This document shows, piece by piece, positions 7,343 to 15,218 of a stretch of 15,886 nucleotides of DNA (position 1 is its first letter; every line of letters begins with the position of its first letter). The position numbers were made by a program, and so were the translations under genes. The notes under the pieces are model-generated. The model did not search any database and was not told where the DNA came from. It was given only the letters and a program-made list of their open reading frames with translations. The DNA lies in assembly GCA_937916345.1 (NCBI GenBank), contig CALFUE010000077.1:1-15886 (forward strand). Reading direction: 5' to 3'. The stretch comes from an uncultured bacterium. GTDB taxonomy: Bacteria; Bacillota; Clostridia; Lachnospirales; Lachnospiraceae.

Positions 7343-8731
7343 TCATCTTACCTTAGCGCGAACTTCATCGATCGAACCGACATTGAGGAAATGTCCCTCG
7401 GGAACATCGTCCAGCTTTCCTTCGATGATCTCCTTGAAGCCTCTGATTGTCTCGGAGATGGGCACATACTTTCCCTCCAGTCCGGTGAACTGTCCTGCCA
7501 CAAAGAAAGGCTGCGACAAGAATCTCTGGATCTTTCTCGCTCTGTTGACCGTGAGCTTATCATCTTCACCCAGTTCATCCATACCGAGGATGGCGATGAT
7601 ATCCTGAAGCTCCTTGTACTTCTGAAGTATAGCCTGTACTCCTCTGGCAACCTCGAAGTGCTCCTGTCCGACAATTCTCGGATCGAGGATGCGGGATGTG
7701 GAAGCCAGCGGATCCACTGCCGGATAGATTCCCAGCTCCGCGATGGAACGCTCCAGCACCGTCGTGGCATCCAGATGGGCAAATGTGGTGGCGGGCGCCG
7801 GATCCGTCAGATCGTCCGCAGGCACATAAACCGCCTGAACGGAGGTGATGGAGCCATTCTTCGTAGAGGTGATGCGCTCCTGGAGAGCTCCCATCTCTGT
7901 CGCAAGAGTGGGCTGATAACCCACGGCTGAAGGTACACGGCCGAGAAGCGCCGAAACCTCTGAGCCTGCCTGTGTGAAACGGAAAATATTGTCAATGAAA
8001 AGGAGCACATCCTTTCCACCCTTGTCTCTGAAGTACTCTGCCATGGTCAGCCCCGTAAGTCCGACTCTCATACGGGCTCCGGGGGGCTCGTTCATCTGAC
8101 CGAACACCATGGTAGTCTTGTCGATAACGCCGGATTCCTTCATCTCGTAGTAGAGATCATTTCCCTCACGTGTACGCTCTCCTACACCAGTGAACACAGA
8201 ATATCCACCGTGCTCTGTAGCTATATTGTGGATCAACTCCTGTATGAGCACCGTCTTTCCTACTCCTGCACCTCCGAAGAGTCCGATCTTTCCACCTTTC
8301 TGATAAGGGCAGAGCAAATCGACGACCTTGATACCTGTCTCAAGTATCTCGGATGAGGTGGACTGCTCTTCGAATGTGGGAGCTGGCCTGTGGATAGGCA
8401 TATACTCCACATCTGTGGGTGCAGGCTGCTCATCTATGGGCTCACCCAGCACATTGAATATCCTTCCCAGCGTATTCTCGCCGACGGGAACCGAGATAGG
8501 ACCCCCTGTAGCAATGGCCTCCATACCTCTCACGAGACCGTCTGTAGGACCCATTGCTATACATTTCACGGTGTCGTCTCCCAGATGAGAAGCAACCTCT
8601 GCCACGAGTCGGGAGCCATCCTCCCTCTTTATGTCTATTGCTTCGTTTATGCCGGGGACATGACCTTCAGAAAATTTGATATCCAGGACCGCTCCGATAA
8701 TCTGTGTGATCCTACCCTTGTTCTCTGACAT
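7343..8731 (-). CDS. atpD: F1Fo ATP synthase beta subunit (catalytic)
   Basis: The 462-residue catalytic subunit of the F1 head binds and converts ADP plus phosphate. The beta-barrel N-domain is followed by the P-loop GGAGVGKT at 153-160 and the catalytic glutamate in GERTREG (184-190). Walker B lies in VLLFIDNIFRFTQAGSEV, with RVPSAVGYQPTL and a C-terminal helical domain after that. The loop that contacts gamma and epsilon reads DELGEDD rather than the usual DELS[ED][ED]D, a mild change. Length is typical. ATG 8731 has AAGGAG about 10 bases upstream. The stop is followed by the atpC start after one base. The sequence is highly conserved, and I see no frameshift. Confidence 0.99.
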   Translation of the reverse strand: MSENKGRITQIIGAVLDIKFSEGHVPGINEAIDIKREDGSRLVAEVASHLGDDTVKCIAMGPTDGLVRGMEAIATGGPISVPVGENTLGRIFNVLGEPIDEQPAPTDVEYMPIHRPAPTFEEQSTSSEILETGIKVVDLLCPYQKGGKIGLFGGAGVGKTVLIQELIHNIATEHGGYSVFTGVGERTREGNDLYYEMKESGVIDKTTMVFGQMNEPPGARMRVGLTGLTMAEYFRDKGGKDVLLFIDNIFRFTQAGSEVSALLGRVPSAVGYQPTLATEMGALQERITSTKNGSITSVQAVYVPADDLTDPAPATTFAHLDATTVLERSIAELGIYPAVDPLASTSRILDPRIVGQEHFEVARGVQAILQKYKELQDIIAILGMDELGEDDKLTVNRARKIQRFLSQPFFVAGQFTGLEGKYVPISETIRGFKEIIEGKLDDVPEGHFLNVGSIDEVRAKVR

Positions 8732-8753
8732 ATATCTCTTTCTCCTTTTTCGA

Positions 8754-9617
8754 TTAAGCCAGCGCCTCTGCGCCTGCGATGATCTCCGTCAGCTCCTGGG
8801 TTATCGATCCCTGACGGGCTCTGTTGTATTTGAGTGAAAGATCGGAAATGATCTCCTCAGCATTGTTTGTAGCTGAATCCATGGCCTGCATACGGGCTCC
8901 GTTCTCGGAAGCCTTTGCCTCCACCAACGCCCCGTAGAAAATAGACGCTACATACTTCGGAATGATCATGTCCAGAGCCTCTGTGTCCGTAGGCTCATAA
9001 TTCATTATAAGATTGGCCTCCTCAGGTGCTATCTCACCCTCGTCAAACTCAAGGGGCAGGAGCTTCATCATCTCCGGCACCTGTGTGACAGTATTTTTGA
9101 AATGTGTGTAGGCCAGGTAGATCTCGCCGATCTCGCCCGCCTCGAAACGATCCAAAACTTTTTTTATAATGGGGGCGGCCGTCATATAATCCGGCTCCTC
9201 CACGGCATCCGCATTAAATCCCGCGATATCATAGCCGAATCGCTCCAGAGAATCCCTTCCCTTTGAACCCACGCAATAGAGCTCTACCTGATCCTTCGGA
9301 AACTGATCCGGATGATTGGTGATGAGCTTTACCACATTTGAGTTGTAGCCGCCTGCTAGTCCTCTGTTTGAGGTGATAACAATAACAGCTATCGTGTCGG
9401 ATGCTCCCTTTTGAAGATAGGGATGATCGAGACTGCCGGAGCGGGCGAGAATAGATCTCACCGTGTCATACATATGACGGAAGTAGGGATCCGTGGCCTC
9501 GGCATGTACCCTGGCCTTTTGAAGCTTTACGGTGGAAACCAGTTTCATCGCCTTGGTAATCTGCTGTGTGGACTGTATGCTGACTCTTCGTCTCTTTATG
9601 TCTCTCATTGAGGCCAT
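8754..9617 (-). CDS. atpG: F1Fo ATP synthase gamma subunit
   Basis: The 287-residue rotor shaft protein couples ring rotation to catalysis. The N-terminal helix (MRDIKRRRVSIQSTQQITKAMKLVS) and C-terminal helix (ARMQAMDSATNNAEEII followed by LSLKYNRARQGSITQELTEI) are canonical and make up the antiparallel coiled coil inside the alpha-beta ring. Between them is the Rossmann-like domain (AVIVITSNRGLAGGYNSNVVK). The length is normal for Bacillota. ATG 9617 is preceded by GGTGAT at a suitable distance, and it lies 29 bases after the atpA stop. No regulatory insertion of the cyanobacterial or chloroplast type is present. Confidence 0.98.
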   Translation of the reverse strand: MASMRDIKRRRVSIQSTQQITKAMKLVSTVKLQKARVHAEATDPYFRHMYDTVRSILARSGSLDHPYLQKGASDTIAVIVITSNRGLAGGYNSNVVKLITNHPDQFPKDQVELYCVGSKGRDSLERFGYDIAGFNADAVEEPDYMTAAPIIKKVLDRFEAGEIGEIYLAYTHFKNTVTQVPEMMKLLPLEFDEGEIAPEEANLIMNYEPTDTEALDMIIPKYVASIFYGALVEAKASENGARMQAMDSATNNAEEIISDLSLKYNRARQGSITQELTEIIAGAEALA

Positions 9618-9646
9618 GTCTTAATCACCGCCCTTGGTAAAAATTC

Positions 9647-11152
<1,506 letters not shown>

Positions 11153-11173
11153 GGAGCTCTTTCACCTACTTTC

Positions 11174-11719
11174 TCAAATCTGTGTTTCTGACAATTCTCT
11201 TGTCAGTCTGTCGAGGCGGCTTCTCAGGCTGCCGTCACACACCCGATCACCCACTCTTATGACTACACCCCCTATCAGTGAGGGATCCACCAAATAATCT
11301 ATCTCAAAGCTCTCATAGCCGGTGGTGGCTATGAGCTTCTTTTCTATATCTGTCTTCTGGGCGCCTTCCAGTTCCATTGCGGATGTGACGGTAGCCTTTC
11401 CGATATGCTTGTACTCCCTGCAGCGGTCAGAAAAATGTTCCAACACAGACTTCATCTCACCTATGTGGGATTTCTCCAGCAACATAGCAAAAAGCCCGGT
11501 CAGCTCGTCAGAAACCCTGCCCTTGAATATCTTTTCGAGAACCTCCTGCTTGTCCTCGGTGGTGATCTTTGGGGAATTGAGCAACCTGATCATTTCAGGA
11601 TTCCCATCCAAAGCGTCCGTGACGACCTTTGTCTGCGACATCAGCTCGTCCACGGTATTCTTTTCCACCGCGAGGTCAAAGAGGGCATCTCCATAGGTTT
11701 TTGATACTAGCTTTGCCAT
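11174..11719 (-). CDS. atpH: F1Fo ATP synthase delta subunit
   Basis: The 181-residue peripheral-stalk protein (OSCP homologue) links subunit b to the top of F1. The N-terminal helical domain begins AKLVSKTYGDALFDLAVEKN, and the C-terminal part has the family signature (DPSLIGGVVIRVGDRVCDGSL followed by RSRLDRLTREL). Length is normal. The start codon overlaps the last 13 bases of atpF, and its ribosome binding site (AGGTGAT) lies inside atpF, so translation is probably coupled to that gene. Confidence 0.97.
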   Translation of the reverse strand: MAKLVSKTYGDALFDLAVEKNTVDELMSQTKVVTDALDGNPEMIRLLNSPKITTEDKQEVLEKIFKGRVSDELTGLFAMLLEKSHIGEMKSVLEHFSDRCREYKHIGKATVTSAMELEGAQKTDIEKKLIATTGYESFEIDYLVDPSLIGGVVIRVGDRVCDGSLRSRLDRLTRELSETQI

Positions 11720-12222
11720 GTGGTATCACCTAATCCTCTAAGTGTCTCCTCCACCAGCTCCTGCTGAATGGTAGTATCAACCTGTCTCTCAATAACTTTT
11801 GCAGCCATAAGTGAAGCTACCTTAATCATTTCCTGCTTTACCTCGTCGGCAGCGCGGCGCTTCTCCAGCTCGGATTCCCTTCTGGCAGCCTCGATGATGC
11901 GGTTTGCCTCTTCCTTTGCCTCAGCTACAATCCTTCCCTCGTTTGCAATTGCTTTTTTCCTGGCCTCGGAGAGGATACCCTCAGCTTCCTTTTCAACCTC
12001 AGAGAGCCGCTTTTCGTACTCTGCCTTAAGGATCGCAGCATCAGCTTTGTCCGTCTCTGCATTCTCGATATCATTCTTAATCTTTTCCTGTCTGTCGGTG
12101 AGCATCTTCCTGACAGGATTAAAGAGCAGATATGAGAGCAGGAGAAACAGCAAAAATACCGCACATGCCAGAAGCACAGCGTCATTTATGAGCTGCATGT
12201 CCAAATCGAACAGTCTTTCCAT
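11707..12222 (-). CDS. atpF: F1Fo ATP synthase b subunit
   Basis: The 171-residue peripheral stalk subunit has one N-terminal membrane helix (about residues 11-33, from LINDAVLLACAVFLLFLLLS), the conserved NPVRKMLTDRQEKI segment, and a long Ala/Glu/Lys/Arg-rich right-handed coiled coil to the C-terminus that dimerises and binds delta. Only one b-type gene is present, so the stalk should be a homodimer. ATG 12222 has GGAG 8 bases upstream. The gap to atpE is 38 bases, and the 3' end overlaps atpH by 13 bases. Confidence 0.97.
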   Translation of the reverse strand: MERLFDLDMQLINDAVLLACAVFLLFLLLSYLLFNPVRKMLTDRQEKIKNDIENAETDKADAAILKAEYEKRLSEVEKEAEGILSEARKKAIANEGRIVAEAKEEANRIIEAARRESELEKRRAADEVKQEMIKVASLMAAKVIERQVDTTIQQELVEETLRGLGDTTWQS

Positions 12223-12260
12223 AAACTATCTCCTCAATCCTTTAGAATCCCTCACAACCT

Positions 12261-12521
12261 TTAGGGAACTAAAGGCTTAACGAACAGAAGCAAGAGTGCT
12301 ACGACCAGTCCGTAGAGACCTGTTGTCTCTGCAACGGCCTGACCGAGAAGCATGGTAGACATAACATCTCCCTTTGCTCCCGGGTTTCTGCCTACGGCTG
12401 ATGCGCCGTGACCAGCTGCAATACCCTGTCCTACACCGGGTCCGATACCTGCGATGACCGCAAGACCGGCTCCGATCGCAGAGCATCCCAAGATGAAATC
12501 TGTTCCTGAAATTCCTTCCAT
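12261..12521 (-). CDS. atpE: F1Fo ATP synthase c subunit, predicted sodium-binding
   Basis: The 86-residue hairpin of two membrane helices assembles into the rotor ring. Helix 1 carries the tight-packing GxGxGxG motif (Gly25 to Gly31), the polar loop is RNPGAKGD, and helix 2 holds the carboxylate Glu65. Gln32, Val63, Glu65, Thr66, Thr67 and Tyr70 fall in the same positions as the Na+ site of the Ilyobacter tartaricus ring (Gln32, Val63, Glu65, Ser66, Thr67, Tyr70). Thr for Ser at 66 keeps the hydroxyl ligand. Sodium coupling is therefore predicted, not shown. The four-glycine motif is like that of the 11-subunit ring. ATG 12521 has a strong AGGAGG 8 bases upstream, consistent with the high copy number needed. 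A 252-base gap containing a repeat element precedes it. Confidence 0.98.
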   Translation of the reverse strand: MEGISGTDFILGCSAIGAGLAVIAGIGPGVGQGIAAGHGASAVGRNPGAKGDVMSTMLLGQAVAETTGLYGLVVALLLLFVKPLVP

Positions 12522-12567
12522 TTTTAAGTCCTCCTCTATAAATTACAACTTTATATCTGACTCCTGT

Positions 12568-12588
12568 ATATTATGATGTCAAGGTCAA
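12568..12588 (+). repeat. Direct repeat copy 1 (21 bp)
   Basis: This is the first of two identical 21-base copies; the core is TATGATGTCAAGGTCAA. It lies at the atpE-proximal end of the repeat element, 46 bases before the atpE start codon. Confidence 0.85.
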
Positions 12589-12756
12589 AACCTGATATCC
12601 GGAGTGTTTCGCACTTCGTGCTCCCACACTCCTCCCACATTCCGCACTCTCGTGGGCCTTACGCCCCACTTCGTGCTCCATGTGGGGCGGGTCATAAAGT
12701 CTCTCCCCCACTTTCGTGCAAGCACGAAGTGGGTTCGGACTTTTGACCCTGATATC

Positions 12757-12777
12757 ATATTATGATGTCAAGGTCAA
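12757..12777 (+). repeat. Direct repeat copy 2 (21 bp), within a 35-bp palindrome
   Basis: This copy is identical to that at 12568-12588. It is also the right half of a near-perfect palindrome at 12743-12777 (TTGACC ... GGTCAA) that would fold into a hairpin in the atp transcript. The palindrome covers the atpB stop codon (12774-12776). No U-run follows the stem, so it is not a standard terminator. Confidence 0.85.
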
Positions 12778-13514
12778 TATTCTCCATCTTCGATGGCCTG
12801 ATTCACATAATTCATGGTCAGCATACAGAATACATACGTCTGTATCGCCCCCGAGAACAGATCGAAGTAAACATGCAGCGCGGCCGGCCAAAAATATGCG
12901 ATCTTCGCCAAAAGCGTATAGACCAAGGTCTCAATCACCACTCCCGAGAGCACATTCGCGAAGAGACGAAGGCTCATTGACACAGGCACTGCCAGATCTC
13001 CGATGAGATTGATTGGAGCCCAGAATACCCAGGGATCACACAATCCTTTTAGCACTCCTTTTACATGCTGATGCTTAAACTTTTGGAACGTTATGATGGA
13101 AAAGGTCATGATCGCCAGGGCAAAAGTGGTGCCATAGTCCGCTGTAGGGGGACGCAGTCCCAAAATTCCCGAGATATTGCTCAGCAATATAAACAGAAAA
13201 ATAGTTCCCACATAGTTTGCGAAGGACGCCGCGTTCTTGCCCATACTGCTCTTTACCATGCCGTCAAGCATCTCGACGATGAGCTCGATAATATTCTGGA
13301 ATCCGCCGGGAATCTCCTTTGCATGCTTCATGGTAATATTTGCAGCTATGGCGAAACCTATCAAAATGAGAAGTACTATAAGAATACAAACATGAGAAGT
13401 TGTTATCCAGACTGTCTGTCCGAAGAGCTCATAGGAGAACAGGCCGTGGATCATGAAATCCACTTCGGGCTCGCTGCTTTCAGCAGCCTGCGCCATCAAA
13501 AGCGATGTATCCAA
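12774..13514 (-). CDS. atpB: F1Fo ATP synthase a subunit
   Basis: This is the 246-residue stator channel subunit with about five membrane helices. Family signatures are the RPPTADYGTTFALA segment, SMSLRLFANVLSG with the essential stator arginine at about residue 183, and the C-terminal helix HVYFDLFSGAIQTYVFCMLT. I chose the TTG at 13514 as start, because AGGAGG lies 7 bases upstream, inside the last codons of atpI. An earlier TTG at 13544 has no ribosome binding site and overlaps atpI more, and the first ATG (13496) is too far from the motif. The gene begins 4 bases after the atpI stop. Its own stop codon lies within the flanking repeat element. Confidence 0.96.
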   Translation of the reverse strand: MDTSLLMAQAAESSEPEVDFMIHGLFSYELFGQTVWITTSHVCILIVLLILIGFAIAANITMKHAKEIPGGFQNIIELIVEMLDGMVKSSMGKNAASFANYVGTIFLFILLSNISGILGLRPPTADYGTTFALAIMTFSIITFQKFKHQHVKGVLKGLCDPWVFWAPINLIGDLAVPVSMSLRLFANVLSGVVIETLVYTLLAKIAYFWPAALHVYFDLFSGAIQTYVFCMLTMNYVNQAIEDGEY

Positions 13515-13518
13515 TCTC

Positions 13519-13923
13519 TCACCTCCTCCGTAATCGTAAATCAAGCTTTGAAACCAGGGGCTGTACGTAGGCAGCTACTTTTAGGGCGAAAACCCCTATA
13601 AAAGCCGCCGGTAGATCTCCGATATTGAAATATGCCGTGGTTGCCAACGCCATAAAGACTACCGCGTATCTGAATACCGAGCCCGCAACAGATTTTACCT
13701 GCGCTCTTTTGGCACTGCCGAGACTCACCGCCTCGTCTATGGTAAATGCCATGTGAACTGCCATGAACACTGCGCAGACTATTCCGATGACAAGCCCGAT
13801 AGCGAAGCTTTTTTTGTCCTGCGCAAAGATAAGCCCGAGCCCCAGCGCTATCAATCCGTATCCCGCTATGGAGATCAAAAGATTCGGCAGCGCTTCATTC
13901 AGTTTACTGATCCTTTTTATCAT
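13519..13923 (-). CDS. atpI: ATP synthase subunit I (AtpI)
   Basis: The 134-residue protein has four hydrophobic segments (about residues 15-34, 39-57, 80-96 and 103-122) and the size and operon position of the AtpI family (PF03899). AtpI helps assemble the c ring in several bacteria and with AtpZ has been linked to Mg2+/Ca2+ transport in an alkaliphilic Bacillus. Sequence conservation in this family is low, so the call rests mainly on topology and position. I place the start at ATG 13923 (MIKRISKLNE), overlapping atpZ by 20 bases; ATG 13938 is an alternative, and neither has a strong ribosome binding site. The open frame reaches back to 13992, but that would overlap atpZ too far. Confidence 0.83.
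   Translation of the reverse strand: MIKRISKLNEALPNLLISIAGYGLIALGLGLIFAQDKKSFAIGLVIGIVCAVFMAVHMAFTIDEAVSLGSAKRAQVKSVAGSVFRYAVVFMALATTAYFNIGDLPAAFIGVFALKVAAYVQPLVSKLDLRLRRR
13522..13527 (-). promoter_or_regulatory. Ribosome binding site for the atpB TTG start
   Basis: AGGAGG lies on the minus strand 7 bases before TTG 13514. It is formed by the two final arginine codons of atpI (AGG AGG), just before that gene's TGA. This decides the non-ATG start of atpB. Confidence 0.75.
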
Positions 13924-14146
13924 CCGCAGGTTTCTCATATAATCTTTTGGCCTGAAGGTATATGTTGCGTCCGCCGGCAAGAGCTCCCACAAAAAACAGG
14001 GGGATCACAATCCCGTCCGCTCCCGTGAAGTGAGCGATCAGGACGCCCACGAGAGTGCACATAAATATGGGAACCAGCATGTTGATGCCGAACTGAAACA
14101 CAAGGGTCAGGGCGTACAGGACGCTCGATTTATCTTTTTGATTCAT
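13904..14146 (-). CDS. atpZ: AtpZ/AtpI family small membrane protein
   Basis: The 80-residue protein has two membrane helices (about residues 16-38 and 44-62). The FQFGINMLVPIFMCTLVGVLI and FFVGALAGGRNIY stretches are typical of the AtpZ/AtpI family (PF09527), which precedes atpI in many Bacillota. It is thought to act with AtpI in ATP synthase assembly or divalent cation supply. The start is fixed by family length and by the promoter, whose -10 box ends only 10 bases before this ATG. No Shine-Dalgarno sequence is present. The last 20 bases overlap atpI, suggesting coupled translation. First gene of the atp operon. Confidence 0.88.
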   Translation of the reverse strand: MNQKDKSSVLYALTLVFQFGINMLVPIFMCTLVGVLIAHFTGADGIVIPLFFVGALAGGRNIYLQAKRLYEKPADDKKDQ

Positions 14147-14156
14147 AATCTACAAT

Positions 14157-14185
14157 ATTATACATTAAAGAAATGTGTTTGGCAA
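14157..14185 (-). promoter_or_regulatory. Sigma-A promoter of the atp operon
   Basis: On the minus strand TTGCCA (14185-14180), a spacer of exactly 17 bases, then a consensus TATAAT (14162-14157). Transcription should start around 14151-14149, which is only 3 to 5 bases before the atpZ ATG at 14146. No second candidate of similar quality lies in the 83-base gap between comEB and atpZ. Confidence 0.78.
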
Positions 14186-14229
14186 GGCTTAAATAGTTTA
14201 CCAGATGCATCCCCTTCAAACAAAATAAT

Positions 14230-14715
14230 TCATAGCGATAACATGATTTCATGCCCACATGCCTCATATTTCTTGAAGCTGATTCCCGCCGAGGTGAGCA
14301 TCCTCTTTGAAGCTATAGTAGCAGCCTCCTCTGCGTATTTGTCCGAGTCGTAGATTATCTCCTTTATCCCGCTCTGTATAATAGCCTTCGCGCACTCGTT
14401 GCAGGGAAAGAGAGTCACATACATCTTGCTGCCCGTCAGATCTCCTCCCCTGTAGTTGAGGATGGCATTCAGCTCACTGTGGGTGGTGTAGAAATATTTG
14501 TTATCCAACGGATCTCCCACCCTGCTCCATGGGTACTCGTCATCTGAACATCCTATAGGAAACCCATTGTAGCCCATGGAAAGTATCTTATTGTCACCCG
14601 AGACTATGCAGGCTCCCACCTGGGTGTTCGGATCCTTGGAACGCTGTGCGGAAAGCTTTGCCACTCCCATGAAGTATTCGTCCCAGCTGATATAGTCAGT
14701 CCTCTTCTCGCTCAT
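14230..14715 (-). CDS. comEB: dCMP deaminase (ComEB family)
   Basis: The 161-residue zinc enzyme of the cytidine/deoxycytidylate deaminase fold converts dCMP to dUMP for thymidylate synthesis. The zinc-site motifs are His79-Ser-Glu81 (the glutamate is the proton shuttle) and Pro104-Cys105-x-x-Cys108. NTQVGACIV and SMGYNGFPIGCSD at 30-58 are typical of the dCMP-specific family. The insert between them is short, as in bacterial ComEB. ATG 14715 has AGGAGG 9 bases upstream. It overlaps the preceding phosphatase-like gene by 20 bases. The name reflects a competence locus in Bacillus; no other competence gene is present here. Confidence 0.95.
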   Translation of the reverse strand: MSEKRTDYISWDEYFMGVAKLSAQRSKDPNTQVGACIVSGDNKILSMGYNGFPIGCSDDEYPWSRVGDPLDNKYFYTTHSELNAILNYRGGDLTGSKMYVTLFPCNECAKAIIQSGIKEIIYDSDKYAEEAATIASKRMLTSAGISFKKYEACGHEIMLSL

Positions 14716-15214
14716 TTATATTTTCCTCCTCTCCTGTAGTCTCACCCATTTCACGGATTAGAACAGTATCTGCCCAGATGATATCCAGCAGCTTTCGAAT
14801 CGTATTCTGCAAGGTCTCAAAACATAACCCGTAAGTCCCTACCACGCCGCCGTAGGGATCCATTATGGGCAGTTCCTCATTGCATATCTCTCCGAGGGAG
14901 CGCACCCTGAAGGCATTTTCATCACCCACCATAGAGATAGCCTTGTCCCTGTCGGAGGGTTCTATCAGGAGTACGACGGTATCTTTCCTGATGTCCTCCG
15001 GCGAGAGAGCCACCGACACATAGTCCTCCAGATGGATGCCATTTGAGGCCAATACTGCCTCAGCCTTTTGGTTTATGGGCTCGGGAAAAAGAACGACTAT
15101 CCCCCTCGCCATAACCTCTATGCTGTCGTCATCACCCAACAGTTCCTTTAATATACCGCAGGCCATGGGCGCCCGCACCGTCGCGTCCCTGTCCACAAAA
15201 ATGATCCTGTCCAT
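14696..15214 (-). CDS. Low-molecular-weight protein tyrosine phosphatase-fold protein with degenerate active site
   Basis: This is a 172-residue protein of the LMW-PTP/YwlE family. The N-terminus IIFVDRDATVRAPMACGIL aligns without gaps to the usual FVCxGNxCRSPMA, but the nucleophilic Cys is Asp8, Gly is Asp10, Asn is Ala11, the second Cys is Val13 and Ser/Thr is Ala15. Only Arg14 of the phosphate loop remains. The downstream general-acid motif is intact (MDPYGG, Asp119). A C-terminal acidic tail of about 15 residues is extra. It cannot use the normal cysteinyl-phosphate mechanism and is probably a pseudo-phosphatase or a changed enzyme. Neighbours (tsaC upstream, comEB and atp downstream) match the location of ywlE in Bacillus, which argues for vertical descent. 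ATG 15214 lies 4 bases after the tsaC stop, with GAGG 9 bases upstream. Confidence 0.82.
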   Translation of the reverse strand: MDRIIFVDRDATVRAPMACGILKELLGDDDSIEVMARGIVVLFPEPINQKAEAVLASNGIHLEDYVSVALSPEDIRKDTVVLLIEPSDRDKAISMVGDENAFRVRSLGEICNEELPIMDPYGGVVGTYGLCFETLQNTIRKLLDIIWADTVLIREMGETTGEEENINEREED

Positions 15215-15218
15215 AAGC

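Larger units (their letters stand above)
12568..12777. mobile_element. MITE-like non-coding repeat element between atpB and atpE
   Basis: No gene fits this interval. Imperfect inverted repeats of 23 bases lie at 12568-12590 and 12741-12763 (three mismatches), with a 150-base interior between them. A perfect 21-base direct repeat also marks the two ends (12568-12588 and 12757-12777). The interior has several hairpins: GGAGTGT/ACACTCC (12601-12607 with 12626-12632), GCCCCAC/GTGGGGC (12663-12669 with 12682-12688), and a strong 11-base-pair stem with one bulged base (12707-12718 with 12723-12733). The 13-mer CACTTCGTGCTCC occurs at 12612 and 12668, and its core recurs inverted near 12722. No transposase is encoded, so a non-autonomous insertion or REP/BIME-like element is the best description. 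It is transcribed with the operon. Confidence 0.6.

Noticed and set aside
12550..12582. Possible internal promoter for atpE (TTGACA in the repeat arm, TATAAA downstream on the minus strand)
   Set aside because: The spacer is 21 bases, too long for a sigma-A promoter, and no better-spaced -10 is visible.
12601..12740. CRISPR-like or tandem repeat array inside the atpB-atpE gap
   Set aside because: The recurring CACTTCGTG units are few, unevenly spaced and partly inverted, which fits hairpin arms of a small element rather than repeat-spacer units.
12261..14146. An additional, undescribed gene in the atp operon
   Set aside because: All frames between atpB and atpE are short, lack ribosome binding sites and coincide with hairpins. 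The small genes present are accounted for as atpZ and atpI.
14147..14229. Riboswitch or leader RNA before the atp operon
   Set aside because: The gap is 83 bases, and the promoter sits at its 3' end, leaving almost no transcribed leader.
14696..15214. Reading the FVDRDATV stretch as a genuine HAD-family hydrolase
   Set aside because: Only motif I is matched. The rest of the protein, including RAPMA and the MDPYGG acid loop, follows the LMW-PTP family, and the length fits it.
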